Numbered from the stretch's first letter, positions 23,791 through 36,665 are shown. The stretch: 64,000 nt of DNA from Endomychus coccineus (GCA_958510875.1 OY294067.1:100298010-100362009); one strand, 5' to 3'. Notes: generated by a model not told the origin, from the letters alone. Numbers and translations: made by a program.

Positions 23791-24999
23791 AACCAGCGGA
23801 AATCGAACAATTTTTCGTAAAAATTGAAACAAATGGGGTATAAACCTGGAAGTTTTGTATCTTAATATATATAAACATTGAATCTCAGATGTTGGTAATC
23901 TGAATAATATGGTGAAATATTTACATATCAGCTTTGATATTAATAAAACGTTATTCTTGCTGTACCATTATGATTTCTATGATGAAGTGTTAAGTGGTTA
24001 TGTTTGAGATCACCAAGTAGTAGTTAGGCTGCTACATTTCGTTATCACACGATACAATAAGAACATTTTAGGGGTTGAAGGAGAGGAGTTTTCAATCTAA
24101 GAAAATTGGTTTTATCTGTAAACCTTCAGAATATACCACCAAATCTAGAATGATCCAACTTCATACAACGACGACTCAAGTTTGATCACTTTCTTCTGTA
24201 TTTTGTTGAGTGACGTCCATTTCTTCTCCAGAAGCCTTCCGTTTTGCCTTTCACTTCTCCATTCATGAGGTGAACATTATTCCTCTTTGTAAAATATAAG
24301 TTTGAAGCTATACTACATATATCGAATACAATTGATATGTATGACTGTTATCGTATATTAAACATAGGAAGCGAATAAATACTCTTCTCTCTAAATATTG
24401 TTCATGGAAAATAATAACCTTATAGCAGTCGTTAGCTGGTCTTTAAGGTTCAAATAGGTCACGTAGATGTTTCAAAGAAACAATTAGTGATTTACTGTGC
24501 CCTAACCTATGAGAGTTTGATGACGTTTTCATATATTGATAAGATACATTAATGTATTCCCCTTGTAGTTTCTTTCAGAAAATTGAGTCGGGGCTATACA
24601 GTAAACATAGTACAGGGTTGCGGGCGTCAGACACGTGTCCTCGTTACGACCCTTCGTTGGGGAATTACCACAATACCAACCGTTATTAATTAACCTTCAC
24701 GCCGATAGGCATCACGTTTCCAAACGACCAGCCTAAAATTATCTGAAGCATCATTTATCCTTATTTCGTAACTTAATCATTAATCATGGAATCGGAATCA
24801 TTCTACAAATATGCAGGAATCTTGAGACTTTCATATTGATTTTTTCATTTATAATTTCTTTCTTGATTTACCTGATATATCACCTATAACTTCGGAATTT
24901 TCCCGCAGGATGTATCAGAGTTGATTACATAATTGTAAGAGATAATTTACATAGTGGTAGAAGTGTGAATAACAAAAATGACTGATATTGTTATGTGAA
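23791..24999. other. No gene; GC-richer block at 24600-24730
   Basis: AT-rich DNA with one less AT-rich block (about 24600-24730, for example GGGCGTCAGACACGTGTCC). No coding or RNA signature. Confidence 0.35.
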
Positions 25000-26890
25000 A
25001 ATTATCTGTGCTAAATTGACGTGTTGTCACTCTTCGACCTAGATCAACCTTAAGTGTGTTTATTGACTGCTAACATGAAAATGTGTTTGTTATTCATCCA
25101 ATGCATCATTTCTGTACCGCCACCTGGTGGCTGTATAGGGCAAGCAATAGGGGTTTAATCGTGACAGTAATACTACCTGAAAACCGACTGTGTCATTATG
25201 TTCAGGTAAGTGGAGACATCAATTGTATAATATTTTCGACTCTCAAATGTGGTCACCCTATCTATTATAAACATTTTAAACAAAAAAAAGCAGTTTTTTT
25301 AGTTTGTTGTTAATAACTCAAGAAATAATGAAGTAATCGAAATGGTATGAATAGACAAACTGTAGGTAATCAAATTACGAACAAAACAAATTTTCGAGCG
25401 ACTAGATCGGATAATTAGAAGCCGAGAAAACTACGGAAAAGTTTTTTCAAAAATTCATATCTCAGTTGTTTATTATTTCGTAGAATAGAATCTTCGCAAA
25501 AATGTTTTAGTATTTATGCACTTCACGTGTGCAAAAAACTGTTGCTGTGAAACAATTAGTTTGGGTGTAATTGTAATTCAAAGTTCTTCAAGCGATATTT
25601 TGCAAAATAGCTGAACGCGTCTGAGATAATCTGATTTTAAATTTTGAAACGGTTTTGAAAAACATAAGATCTGTACAACAAAACGTATATTCTCGTTATC
25701 AATTCGAATGATAGGAAGTGCCTTAAAAACGCTGGGAAAGTCGGTTCGAAACGGCGGATCGCGCGGAAACGCTCGAGTAGTGGGGGGAGAGGGAGCGAAG
25801 GAGAGGCACACATATATAGATATAGAGACGCGCTGCGCTGGGCTTCACATTTTTGCATTATAATATGTTAACAATGACGCAAGCTATCTTATCTCCCCCC
25901 ACTACTCGAGCGTTTCCGCGCGATCCGCCGTTTCGAACCGACTTTCCCAGCGTTTTTAAGGCACTTCCCATTATTTGAATTGATAACGAGAATATACGTT
26001 TTGTTGTACGGATCTTATATTTGTCAAAACCGTTTTAAAATTCAAAATCGGATCATCTCAGACGCATCCAGCGATTTTGCAAAATATTGCTGAAAAACCT
26101 TTGAATCACAATTACACCCAAACTAATCGATTCACAGCAAACAGTTTTCTGCACACGTGAAATGCATAAGTACTAAAACATTTTTGCAAAGATTCGATTC
26201 TACAAAGTAATAAACAACGGAGATATGAATTTAAAAAAAAACGTCGAATTTCCCGCTTTTCCGTAGTTTTCTCGGCTTTTAATTATCCTATATAGTCGCT
26301 CGAAAGCTTGTTTTGTTTGTGATTCAATTACCTACATTTTGTCTATTCATACCATTCCGATTACTTCATTATTTGTTGTGTTATTAACAAAAAACTAAAA
26401 AAAGTGCCCTTTTTGGTTTAAAATGCTTATAATAAATAGGGTGACCACATTTGAGAGTCGAAAACATGATACAATTATTGTCTCCACTCACCTGAACATA
26501 ATGGCACAGTCGGTTTTCAGGTAGAATTAATGTCAAAAAATCATGCCGTATTGCTTGGACTAGTATCTCCAACACTATTCCTGTCGTTTCTTTGAAACGC
26601 GTGAGAACTTTGAATCATTGCATTATGAATAATTCTTTCAGTGGGACATCTTATCTTCTGGTAGATGCTTCAGCATTTCCAAATGGGGTTTTCTATATGT
26701 CTGGGGGAAATGGTCGAATTCCATCGTCATACTCGTTCGATTGATCAACTCTGAGAAAACGGAACAGCTGTCTGAAGTTGATAGACGTATTGTCGCTGTT
26801 CGACTCAGAGCAACCTCAAATATCTCTATTGACTGCTAAAACGAAAATATGTTTGTTATTCATCCAATGTAGTATAGGAGTGGATGTTCG
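25000..26890 (+). repeat. 350-bp repeat D, split by an insertion
   Basis: 25000-25136 and 26563-26890 are the two halves of a repeat whose uninterrupted form is tandem at 55758-56625. GTTTGTTATTCATCCAATG occurs at about 25084 and 26849. Removing the inserted element leaves a spacing of about 340 bp, against 350 bp in the array. Shared landmarks: CCGCCACCTGGTG, GTGAGAACTTTGAATCA, GGAACAGCTGTCTG. Confidence 0.8.
25137..26562. mobile_element. 1.4-kb palindromic element with ~640-bp inverted repeats
   Basis: The left arm (about 25137-25790) is the inverted complement of the right arm (about 25892-26562), with roughly 100 bp between them. The outer ends share GCAAGCAATA, with CTACCTGAAAACCGACTGTG just inside. 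The centre-proximal 40 bp are GC-rich (GAAACGGCGGATCGCGCGG, CGCTCGAGTAGTGGGGGG). GTAT at 25133-25136 and 26563-26566 is a possible 4-bp target duplication. No transposase is encoded; the frames shared by both arms reflect the inverted repeat. Probably a non-autonomous fold-back DNA transposon. Confidence 0.8.
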
Positions 26891-27239
26891 ACTTGCTGTG
26901 CCTGATCACATTTGGCAGCTTCAAAAACATCTGCTACGTACCCTCATTCCAGATATCATTATGATGGTCGAACAAGTCCTATGTGTATCATACAACTTTT
27001 TCTGTATGATATGCAATCAACTACACGCACCACATACTTAGTTTCAGGCAAATACATTCTTCGTAATTCAATTATATTTGAATATTAGCTAGAAAACTTC
27101 CAAGTTCCCCACATCCCTTATGTAAGCACATTAACAAGATCATGTAATGGAAATTGAATTGGGCTTATACTTATGATGATGCAGCTATGATTTCCACAAC
27201 AAAATTCCAACCTGTTTTGGATGTGTCTACAAGCTTAAA
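26891..27239. other. No recognised gene
   Basis: Unassigned AT-rich DNA between repeat D and the second PLE family. Confidence 0.35.
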
Positions 27240-27253
27240 TAAAATAACTATTA

Positions 27254-27298
27254 TTGTGACTATAGTTTCGCTAACACAGTACAAGCTTCTTCAAACAA
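27254..27298 (-). ncRNA. Hammerhead ribozyme motif of PLE-2 (core C changed)
   Basis: On the minus strand stem I is TTGT (27295-27298) with ACAA (27254-27257). The core reads TTGAAGA (27288-27294), one base off CTGAAGA. One extra A follows, then a stem II closed by GCT/AGC, then GAAAC (27265-27269). Stem III is the perfect palindrome ACTATAGT, and cleavage would follow the C opposite 27258. The changed core C probably disables it; pairing elsewhere is intact. Confidence 0.5.
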
Positions 27299-27608
27299 GT
27301 ATTACAAAGTACTAACTTTTCACAAAAGAACTATCTAATATATGACTTTAATGACAATCATAATACAGATGGTTCTTTGGAATTTTACCTAATTGGATCT
27401 GACCCATCCAAGGATTAAAAGATAAACTGGACCAAATAGAAAATCTAATTATACAAATTTAACAAGGGAGAATTATTAAGTATTTGTTGATCGTTCAACA
27501 GAATATCGAACTTTTTATATATGCTACGGATTCTAGCAAATTCAATTTATGACTTATTCTGAATGTGTAAAAACTTGGAATTCTCATTACAGCTATGGTT
27601 TTCCATAA

Positions 27609-27800
27609 TTATATATTTCGCAAAAGTTGAATCAGATTTAGTATTGATGAATGTTCTTTGATGAGTATTTTGATAGTCCTTACTGTCTGACCAACGTATA
27701 TCATAGGGCAAGACCTACATGTCAGCTTGTAAATCTCATATTTGTTTTCATCGGATAATTTATCTTTATTATTTTTGATAAACTTGGTCAAATTATACAC
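27609..27800 (-). pseudogene. GIY-YIG endonuclease fragment of PLE-2
   Basis: Encodes YEIYKLTCRSCPMIYVGQTV followed by R-T-x-x-x-L-I-K-E-H. This is the GIY-YIG core of Penelope-like elements (YKLTC..C...YVGQT.R....R.KEH). The catalytic Arg that normally follows is replaced (KILIKEH), and no reverse transcriptase is left. Stop at 27609. Confidence 0.75.
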
Positions 27801-27874
27801 TCCGTTTTAAACGTTACGTGAATATCTAAATGACTAGAAAAATTTGAAATTTTAGTGATAGGTGTCCGCATATA

Positions 27875-28935
27875 CGAGGGAAAGGTGAAAGATCCCTGAA
27901 AAATAAAACAGATGGCGCCACAATCGAAAATTCCATGCGACATTTCTGATGCACAATCTTTAACTAGAACGCATTAAGATTTTCGAACTGATATGTCATT
28001 CAGTTTCGTTTTGAAACCCATCGAAAGCAAGCAGCCTTGAAGATTTTTGTAAACACGGTAAAAAGCGTCTTTATTAAACATTATTTCGTGCGTGGAAAAA
28101 ACATAGCGCAATCCAAAGATCGCTTGTTAAACATTATGGGGACTCCTCACCACAATTGGTTAACTGATATTCATTGTGGTAGTATGACCACACCGGACGC
28201 CGAAATTTCTGGTCGTTCAATTGAGGTTACAACGCCAGAAATCATCGATAAAATTCATGGTATGATATTGAACAATCGGGTAGTGAATGCACAAGATTGC
28301 TGAGGCTATGGACATCTCAACCGACCGGGTACGGAACATCTTGTATACATTTTTTTGAATATGAGAAAGCTATCTGGTAGATTGGTGCCGCATTTGCTCT
28401 GTGTTGACAACATGCGCGACAGTGTGACAACTTCAAATGAGTGTTCGGCGACGGTCAAACGCGATACGAAGTACTTTTTGCTCCGTTTCGTAACCGTGAA
28501 CGAAAGATGGATCTATTACAACACATCAGAGATCAGAGAATAGTCGAAATAATGGACTTGTCCAGGCGAATCGAAGCCGAAAAAGGCCAAAGTGGGTTTA
28601 TTGGCCAACAAAGTCATGGCGACAGTTTTCTGTGATGAACACGGTCTCGTCCATATCGATTATCTTTAAAAGAGAAAAACGATCACCGGCGTATATTATG
28701 CAGAACTGTTGGATCGATTCGACGCCGATTTGAAGCGAAAGCGACCGCATTTGGCAAAGAAAAAACTGCTCTTCCACAAGCACAACGTTCCAGCCGGCAC
28801 ACAGGTTCGCAGTTGCAATCGTAAAATTGCATAGTATGTCGTGCTACAAGGAGAGTATGTTGAGAAATGAAATAAGTTTTGACCAAATATATCATTTCTT
28901 GTTTAATTTTTCAGGTACTTTTCACCTTGTCCTCG
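27875..28935 (+). mobile_element. mariner element, decayed (mariner-2)
   Basis: TA at 27873-27874 and 28936-28937 border it. The left end is CGAGGGAAAGGTGAAAGATC and the right end is the complement of CGAGGACAAGGTGAAAAG. It is 1061 bp with internal deletions. Transposase pieces are readable: YFVRGKN, EVTTPEIIDKIHGMIL (about 28220-28270), VTVNERWIYYNT (28488-28523) and ITGVYYAELLDRFDADLKRK (about 28682-28741). The first catalytic Asp is Asn (VNERW), the second is His (FHKHN), and the third lies in a deletion, so this copy is more damaged than mariner-1. Confidence 0.9.
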
Positions 28936-29174
28936 TATGTGATATTAACATAAGAATAGTTTCTTTTTATTGTAAGTTGACAGCTAACTTGTTTCGTAAT
29001 TTGGATAGTCTATAAAGCCTGAAAATTAGTAGGTATATAACAAGCGCTTGGTAATAAATTTTCATTATTACATAGATTTCTTATTATTATTTACTATCGT
29101 TTCTTTTGGTTCTAAATTTACTATCTATGGAACTCACAGTTAGTGGTTATGGTGTTCTTGAATATTTACTTAGA

Positions 29175-29179
29175 TAATG

Positions 29180-29214
<35 letters not shown>
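29175..29214 (+). repeat. (TAA)n microsatellite, probable LINE tail
   Basis: About 12 TAA/AAT units. It lies at the 3' side of the minus-strand LINE at 29215-30560, so on that strand it reads as a TTA-repeat tail, as many non-LTR elements have. Confidence 0.9.
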
Positions 29215-29215
<1 letters not shown>

Positions 29216-30560
29216 TTTATTGTTGATTAGGTTTTTCTACAGAGTAATTACATTATGAAAAGCTAATATTAATATAAATACATATATTTGTTGTTATTAT
29301 AATTCAAGTATTCAGATTACATCTAATCCCTTACTTTGGGTTTGTGTTTGTAATCTGTTTACTCACTTGTCAGAATACTGAAATCAACAATTATTATATA
29401 CAAACTAAAATATTTAACGAAAACCATATCTAAATAAATTTATAAAAAAGCGAGAAAATTCATTGAAAACATTTTTTTTATTATGAGATAGCTACATTAA
29501 TCGATTTTTATTACACTTTGATTTGAATACATTTTTCAATAATTTCTTTGTTTTGTCTGATCCATGAGTTTAAATTTTTACTAAATATTTTAAATGGTTT
29601 ATTTTTATGTTTTTGTGGTAATAAATTATAGAGTTTTGGACCTAGATAGCCAATGTGTCTTTGACTGGAAGTACTATGTTTCATTGTTGTTATTAGTTGG
29701 TTATACATTAGATCTTGCATTTATGCCATGTGTTGTAAAAATTTTATAGCAATTATTTTTATGGACAAATTTAATTAGCGATTTTACACATAATAAATTT
29801 ATTTCGAATAATTTACTTTCTGAAAAGAGTAGTTCGGTGAGATAGATTATTGGCTTGCCCATAATTACTTTTATTATGTATTTCTGTATTATGTGTAGAG
29901 GGTTTAAAGTTGTCTTATATGCTACACCGTAGAAAGAAATACCATAACTTCTTATTGATTCAATTAATGATGTATACATTATTTTTAAATCTTTGAGTTT
30001 AAGTATGTTTCGTAATTGTTTGAATTTATATATACATTTTCTTATTTTATTAACAATATATTTTATACGTGTGTCCCATTTCAGGTGTTCATCGATAGAT
30101 AATCCTAAGTATTTAACCTCGTTTGTTCTATTTATTTTTAAATTGCATTAACAATTATTCGGATTGAGGCATTGACTGTCGTGAATTGTGAGATAATCGA
30201 TTTGTGGCGAGTTTATACTATTAATTGCAAATGTAATAAATAGTGATTTAGAGTGATTTAATGTAAGTAGGTTTTCATAGAGCCAATTTTTACTCTAGTT
30301 ATGTCTTTTTCAGCAGTACTATATACTGTATTCCAGGTTTCTCCTTCTATTAGCAGTACTGTGTCATCAGCACAGCAGATTATTTTTGATGTTGTGTTAA
30401 TCTTGAAAATATCATTAGTATATATTATAAATAATATTGGCCCGAGGACGGTTCCCTGTGGCACACCACATTCCACTAATGTCTTTTCATTATAGGATAC
30501 TTCCTTGAAACTTGAAAATTGTATTGGCAAATCTTGTTCCAACTTTGTTACAGGTATTAT
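29215..30560 (-). pseudogene. Jockey-like LINE reverse-transcriptase fragment (LINE-B)
   Basis: Read on the minus strand: VECGVPQGTVLGPILFIIYT and the active-site remnant CADDTVLLIEGE (30258-30542; the usual YADD has Y changed to C). Next come a thumb-like part with SIRSYGISFYGVAYKTTLNP and IIQKYIIKVIMGKP (29701-29979), and a C-terminal part with RHIGYLGPKLYNLLPQKHKN (29511-29720). Stops and shifts separate the three. Non-LTR element of jockey type, 5' truncated at about 30560. The strand order fits one copy. Confidence 0.85.
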
Positions 30561-31566
30561 TGAAATTTCTATTCACTCTCCATTTGCTGGATGTTTGATT
30601 TGTAATTTGTTCTTCCCACTTATTCAATTAATTTTTTGATACAAGTGGTCTGAGATTTATGATGAGATCTTGTAGAATGTCTTTGAATTCTCTTGTTGTT
30701 CGAGCAAACATCATTAATTTGACGCAATTTTGAAGTTTATTCTTCTTGGAATATTGTATCTCTGAAACTTCAAAAATTTCAATATTATTTTGCACATTGG
30801 TGAAAATTGAATGGATGAGTTAAACGTTTCGTACAAGAACAAACTGTAATTTTCATTATAGAATTCCTATTCCAATATCAACATATCATATATAATTATT
30901 ATTATTATAACAGGCTGCATCATACATGAAGTATATCCTATTTGAACTGAATCGTCTCAAAACTATATATTACAAAGACACAAGTAGGTGTGGAACGTAT
31001 TTGAAATATGTAGTTAGCTTCCCCATTTTTGTCTGCCGTCGTGTTTCTTGAGATACCTATGACTAAATCATTAAATCATTAAAATATCACCCACTATGCT
31101 TTCTAAGGAGTTATGATTCTTGCAAATTTTCAAGATTTCGTGAGCCCAATACGATCCTTCCTTTGATTTACTACTTGGCCAGTAAAAGTGATGATCTTCG
31201 TCGCTGTAAAGAGTATCTATCACTGATGTCTTTTTCAATTCCTTCATGGAACTTTTGTTTTCCACCTTCTACTGTTCGACAAGCTACATCTATCATCATT
31301 AGCGAGCAATTACGACCTCAAAATTTCAATGCTGTAATAGGTGATGTTATCTTGTGAGGTGGTTCTGAAACTGGAAACTGTTCATAGAAATACGTCGATG
31401 CTATTTTTGCGATTATAAGTTAGGATTTGGATTTAGATGGATTTTCTACCATAACCCAGCACCGAACCCGTTAACTGATAAGACATGGCGATCCTTGCAA
31501 ACCAAAGAAGGAACTCTTATTCAAATATTATAGGGCGACACTGCCAGCCCTTTCATCAGGTCTATA
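30561..31566. other. No recognised gene
   Basis: AT-rich DNA. Nothing recognised. Confidence 0.35.
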
Positions 31567-33560
31567 TAGTAGGCGCCCCCACTTGCTAAAAATTAAAAAA
31601 AAATAATTCAATATTTTGTACTTTTTATGTGCTAATTTGGTCCCAAACATAAACATTTCGTGCTACAAAAACATATGAAAAAACACGGGTTTGAAGAGTG
31701 GGGGCGCTAGGTAGACGCCTTTTTGGCGCCCCCTTAACTAAAAACATAAACTAAATTTGTTAAAATAATTGAATATTTTGTACTTTTTATGTGCTAATTT
31801 GGTCCCAAACTTAAACATTTCGTACTACAAAAATATATTAAAAAAACACGGGTTTGAAGAGTGGGGGCGCTAGGTAGACGCCTTTTAGGCGCCCCCTTAA
31901 CTAAAAACATGGACTAAATAATTAAGAATATGCGTATAATTTTGTGCTATTTATGTGCTCTATGGAGAGCATAATCAAAAGTGTCCTGGACCATTAAGAA
32001 ATTGATTTTCGCAGTGTTTAATTGCGGACGCACTTCTTTTAAACTAATAGAAACATGTCATCAAATGCTCATCAAAATTTACATGTTAATCATTTTTACA
32101 TGTTTAATATGTACTCAAAAAGTACCCCAGTTAAAATAGATATTGAAAATGTTAAATGCAAGTACAAAAATCTCCTTTTGCATATAAGTCGAGTACATAA
32201 TTAGCACATAAATCTGGTGTAATGTAAAAGTACTTTTGATACATATCAAGTAAAAAGTACATTGACTAGACGTCTTATCACCGCGCCCCCATTGAAAATG
32301 AATTTCGAAAATCTTAATTGCAAGTACGAAATTTTCCTTATGCATATAAGTCGAGTACATAATTAGCACATAAATCTAATGCTATGTAAAAGTACTTTTT
32401 GATACATCTCGAGGGAAAAGTACATTAACTAGACGTCTTATAAGCGCAACCCCCCCCCCCCCCCCAGTTACAATGAAGTCCGAAAATGTTCATTGCAAGT
32501 ATACAATTATCCTTATGCGTGTATGTCAAGTAAATAATTAGCACATAAATCTTGTGTTGTGTAAAAGTACTTATGATACATATTAAATAAAAAGTTCATT
32601 GACTAGACGTCTTACCACCGCGCCCCCAGTAAAAATTAATGTCGAAAATGTTAATTGCAAGTTCGGAATTCTGCTTATGCATATAAGTCGAGTACGTAAT
32701 TAGCACATAAATCTGGTGTTATTCAAAAGTACTTTTAATGCATATCGACTGAGAAGTACATTGACTAGACGTCTTACCAGCGCGCCCCCCAGTTAAAACG
32801 CATTTCGAAAATGTTAATTGCAAGTATATAATTATCCTTATGCATATAAGTCGAGTACATAATTAGCACATAAATTTGATGTTGTTCAAAGTTACTTTTT
32901 GAATAACATCATATTTATGTGCTTATTATGTACTCGACTTATATGCAAAAGGAGATTTTTTTACTTGCATTTAACATTTTCAATATCTATTTTAACTGGG
33001 GTACTTTTTGAGTACATATTAAACATGTAAGAATGATTAACATGTAAATTTTGATGAGCATTCAATGACATGTTCCTTTTGGTTTAAAAAACCAAAGATA
33101 TGTTTATTAAGTTCAAAAGAAGTGCGTCCGCAATTAAACAATGCGAAAATCAATTTCTAAATGCTCCAGGACACTTTTGATTATGCTCTCCATAGAGCAC
33201 ATAAATAGCACAAAATTATACGCATATTGTTAATTATTTTGTTTATGTTTTTAGTTAAGGGGGCGCCAAAAAGGCGTCTACCTAGCGCCCCCACTCTTCA
33301 AACCCGTGTTTTTTATATATTTTCGTAGCACGAAATGTTTAAGTTTGGGACCAAATTTGCACATAAAAAGTATAAAATATTCAATTATTTTAACAAATTT
33401 AGTTTACGTTTTTAGTTAAGGGGGCGCCAAAAAGGCGTCTACCTAGCGCCCCCACTCTTCAAACCCGTGTTTTTTTATATATTTTTGTAGCACGAAATGT
33501 TTAAGTTTGGGACCAAATTAGCACATAAAAAGTACAAAATATTCAATTATTTTTTTTTTC
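31567..33560. mobile_element. 2-kb fold-back element built of ~162-bp monomers
   Basis: The outer arms (31567-32225 and 32890-33560) are inverted complements. Each arm holds a ~162-bp unit about twice, with GGGGGCGC..GGCGCCCCC hairpins at 31700-31733, 31863-31895, about 33259-33292 and about 33420-33453. Between the arms lie four to five direct copies of a related ~163-bp unit, marked by GACTAGACGTCTTA at 32264, 32427, 32601 and 32763 and by GTCGAGTACATAATTAGCAC. The inner and outer units share a motif of the type (G/A)CGTCT(T)ACC..CGCGCCCCC. The C-run at 32450-32465 is a local expansion. No open frame codes for a transposase. No target duplication was found. Confidence 0.8.
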
Positions 33561-36500
33561 AATTTGGAGAAGGCAGCAAATGCTTGTTACATACGAATAT
33601 TTAACCATTTCAAATAGAGGTAACACCATTTCTCAAGACAGTTTATCACTCTTGAAAGAGTAATGACAATTATCTAGAAGTTATGGAAATGTACCTATAA
33701 TCGGAAAGCAAATTAATTGGAATTGAGGAAGTTATTTATATGATCAAAATGTCAACCAACTTCGGCATTCATTTTTAAAACGAAACAAGAGATCAATAAT
33801 ATGGTTATGTTAAATACAACGTTCTGTGACATTATTCATAATAAAGACAGTATATAGGTGGGAGTGAAGTTGCCGAAACTAATGTTAGATAATATCTTCT
33901 CATGAAAGAAATTTGTATTTACGTAATTCCTATACCAGTATTATGGATTGATAAGGCTAGTGCTATAAAGTTAGTCCATAATCCATTGTTTTAAAAACGC
34001 TCTACAAATAGACGTGTGCTATCACTCTATCAGCGAAAAAGTGGAGGAAGCAGTTTTAGAACTACTGCATATTGCATGGGAAAACCAGATTGGTGATATT
34101 CTCACCATATCAATGTGTAGATCTCGATTTGCGAATCTCGGAAATATGGACGCTTCGAAATACTGATTAATGAAAATTATTGTAATGTGAATAAAACTAT
34201 AATCACGACTTGTAACGCTCAGTGCGTTCTGCTGTTACCATATACACGGATTGCTTGTTTAAACGGTCTAATGTGATATGTGACTGTCATCGTATTTCTC
34301 AAAGTTCACTAAAGTTATTCACTTTGACTATCATTATTCTAGGAATCTCTGCTCATGGTTCTACTATTCTTCTGGGATCGAATTTACTGTCAGTTACTAT
34401 TAGTATTTGTACATACAAAATCGTGAACTATGGTACAGGACACTCATATTTTACAGATGAAAGCTATTTGCTCAAATTAACAATCTGTATAACTTGGAGG
34501 ATAATGGTAAACTTTGTGAACAGCATATTATGTACTACATTATAGAGATCTCAACTCGAGAGCTGAAATAGATCTCTTGCAAAATAATTATACAACAACA
34601 GCAAAGCAAACGTAAGATATACATTACAAATGATGTTCGATTCGAGGGTAGAGGCAGTTTTATGCAGGGTTCGTGGGAATTCCACTCTTGTAGCAGGTGT
34701 TTGCGGTGTTGATGACACATTCTGATGCTATGTTTATTTATGGTGCCTTGCAGCGGAGACGTACTCCTGAATATTTTTCTATGAAGGACCACAAAGACTG
34801 GCTTATGTCATGTATGCATATTATAACTCAATAATAATTCCTTTCACTAGTGATGTAAGCATCATTACAATAGAATTGCGGAGGATTACAAGGACACGAG
34901 TTTCATAATAATATGTATATATTACACATGTAACATACAAAGATTTCATATGGAAGGGCCCTATTGGTTATGAAAATCGATTCACGTTCTTAACTATCGT
35001 TTTTTCAATGCCATAAAAAAAACAAAAATGAATGATCCTCTCAAAAATTTAGCAAAGCTAGATGTTGATGCACAAACTCCGTTAATCATGTGGCTTGATA
35101 GATAAAGTTCGTGGTATGGCACAATTTTGGCTCAGGAAACAACCATTTGATTGGAATTGGTATCACGATATAGAATTCCGACTAGACGGAATCCTCAGCA
35201 AGCAAATGAATTCTCAAGAAGAGCATCATTTCAGATTATTCTCTTCTTCACAATAAATGGTCTTTCTCGCATAAAACTCTAGTGAATGAAATGAATAGAT
35301 TGATTCTTCATTCATATTCCTAGATATTCATTATTCATAGGTTTTGAGGTGCAGGCGTGGACATGCATGAAATTCTAGATGAGAAAGGTGAAATTTGCTT
35401 TCATTTTGTGTAATCAGTGAAGAAATCTTTCTGATGTAAAAGTTTCTTCTTTGGAAGCTAATTAATATTATGGGAGGTTCGGCTATTTCCCTTGGTGGTG
35501 TCTTTTGATCTTGGAAATTTGCCCTTGCTTCCACAAAATGTAGATGGTAGGGCGTAGGTTATTCATGTATATTATTCTTCTAGAAACATCGAATAAACTA
35601 TAGGTATCATGTTCACAACAATTCAGAAATATTCCGTAACTGTGACGGATTGTGAACGAACCTCCATACGTTGTTCCAAACTTAGATAGCCGAAGTATTT
35701 ATCTATAATTTGATCTAAGGTTTTTGTCTATAGGCCCAAAATTGGGCCCTCTAGAGACTCAAACACATTTATTAGGATAGCTTCATTTCTACTCAACTGA
35801 AATCCATCTACTTGAACTTAAAATATTTGCTATCAAAACTTCTAACAGAATCCAGAATTTGGGTTTGGTGAAAAATTTCTAAACTCAAAATTTTGGGATT
35901 TTTCGTTGGTCCAAAATTTTCAAAATGGCGCTCAAGTTATGTATTCAGAGCAAAATGCTTGAGTTTTGAATATTATATGCAGAATGATGAAATCTTTCGA
36001 ATAATTTTGGTTTTAGATTATTAACATTAGTATTCCGTCCGAAATTCACAAAATACGGATTTTTCAAAATGGCCGATTGTGACGCCAAAAAATTAGATAG
36101 TTCAGGATACCAAAAACCAAATAAAAGAGGAATAAAAATACTATCTTTTCATCAAAACAGAATATGAAAAAACGAAAACTCTTTGACATATACTCAATTT
36201 TTCAATGTGCCAAAAAACACACTAAATGGGCCCTCTATCTTGGGCCCACAACCTCGAATTGACTTGGGATTAAATCCTAAAATCTCGATTTTTCCAACAA
36301 CTTTTGTCCAAAACATTCTTCCATAAAACCCATTGTTTTAAATGGCCATTTTCGGGTCCAAAAAAGGACATTGACTTTCGAGCACAGGGTAAATCCAAAT
36401 TTAATCTTTCAGCGTGTCAAAATACGTAAGAATAGACTAAAATTAGACCTCGCAAAAATTCGGACAGAAAAATTCCCTAAATGACTGGACTATGACGTTT

Positions 36501-36575
36501 AATATAATATGAGTTAGTGAAACATATATCAAACGTTTTACTGTCTTCTTCTTTGGTACAAAAAAGTGCCTATTT

Positions 36576-36578
<3 letters not shown>
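33561..36578. other. No recognised gene
   Basis: About 3 kb without a recognised feature. A GGCCCAAAATTGGGCC-like palindrome lies at about 35731-35746 and a second GGGCCC pair near 36228-36245. The open frame at 34222-34545 has no recognised domain. Confidence 0.4.

Positions 36579-36665
<87 letters not shown>
36579..36665 (+). repeat. (CT)n microsatellite
   Basis: About 43 uninterrupted CT units, longer than the one at 11545. The Leu-Ser and Arg-Glu frames across it are artefacts. Confidence 0.97.

Larger units (their letters stand above)
27240..27810 (-). mobile_element. Penelope-like element fragment, second family (PLE-2)
   Basis: Minus-strand fragment with a GIY-YIG endonuclease (27609-27800) upstream and a ribozyme motif (27254-27298) about 310 bp downstream, the same order as in PLE copy 1. 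The protein and the ribozyme differ clearly from copy 1, so this is a different family. It is 5' truncated; borders are approximate. Confidence 0.7.

Noticed and set aside
25083..26575. Similar proteins on both strands (ILPENRLCHYVQVSG..)
   Set aside because: They are the same sequence in the two arms of the palindromic element, with no domain, and arise from the inverted repeat.
31600..33560. CRISPR array or LTR pair
   Set aside because: Repeat units are adjoining ~162-bp monomers in both orientations with no unique spacers, in animal DNA; the ends are inverted, not direct, so not LTRs.
34222..34545. 107-codon frame as a gene
   Set aside because: No family, no conserved motif, no splice or promoter support; consistent with chance.
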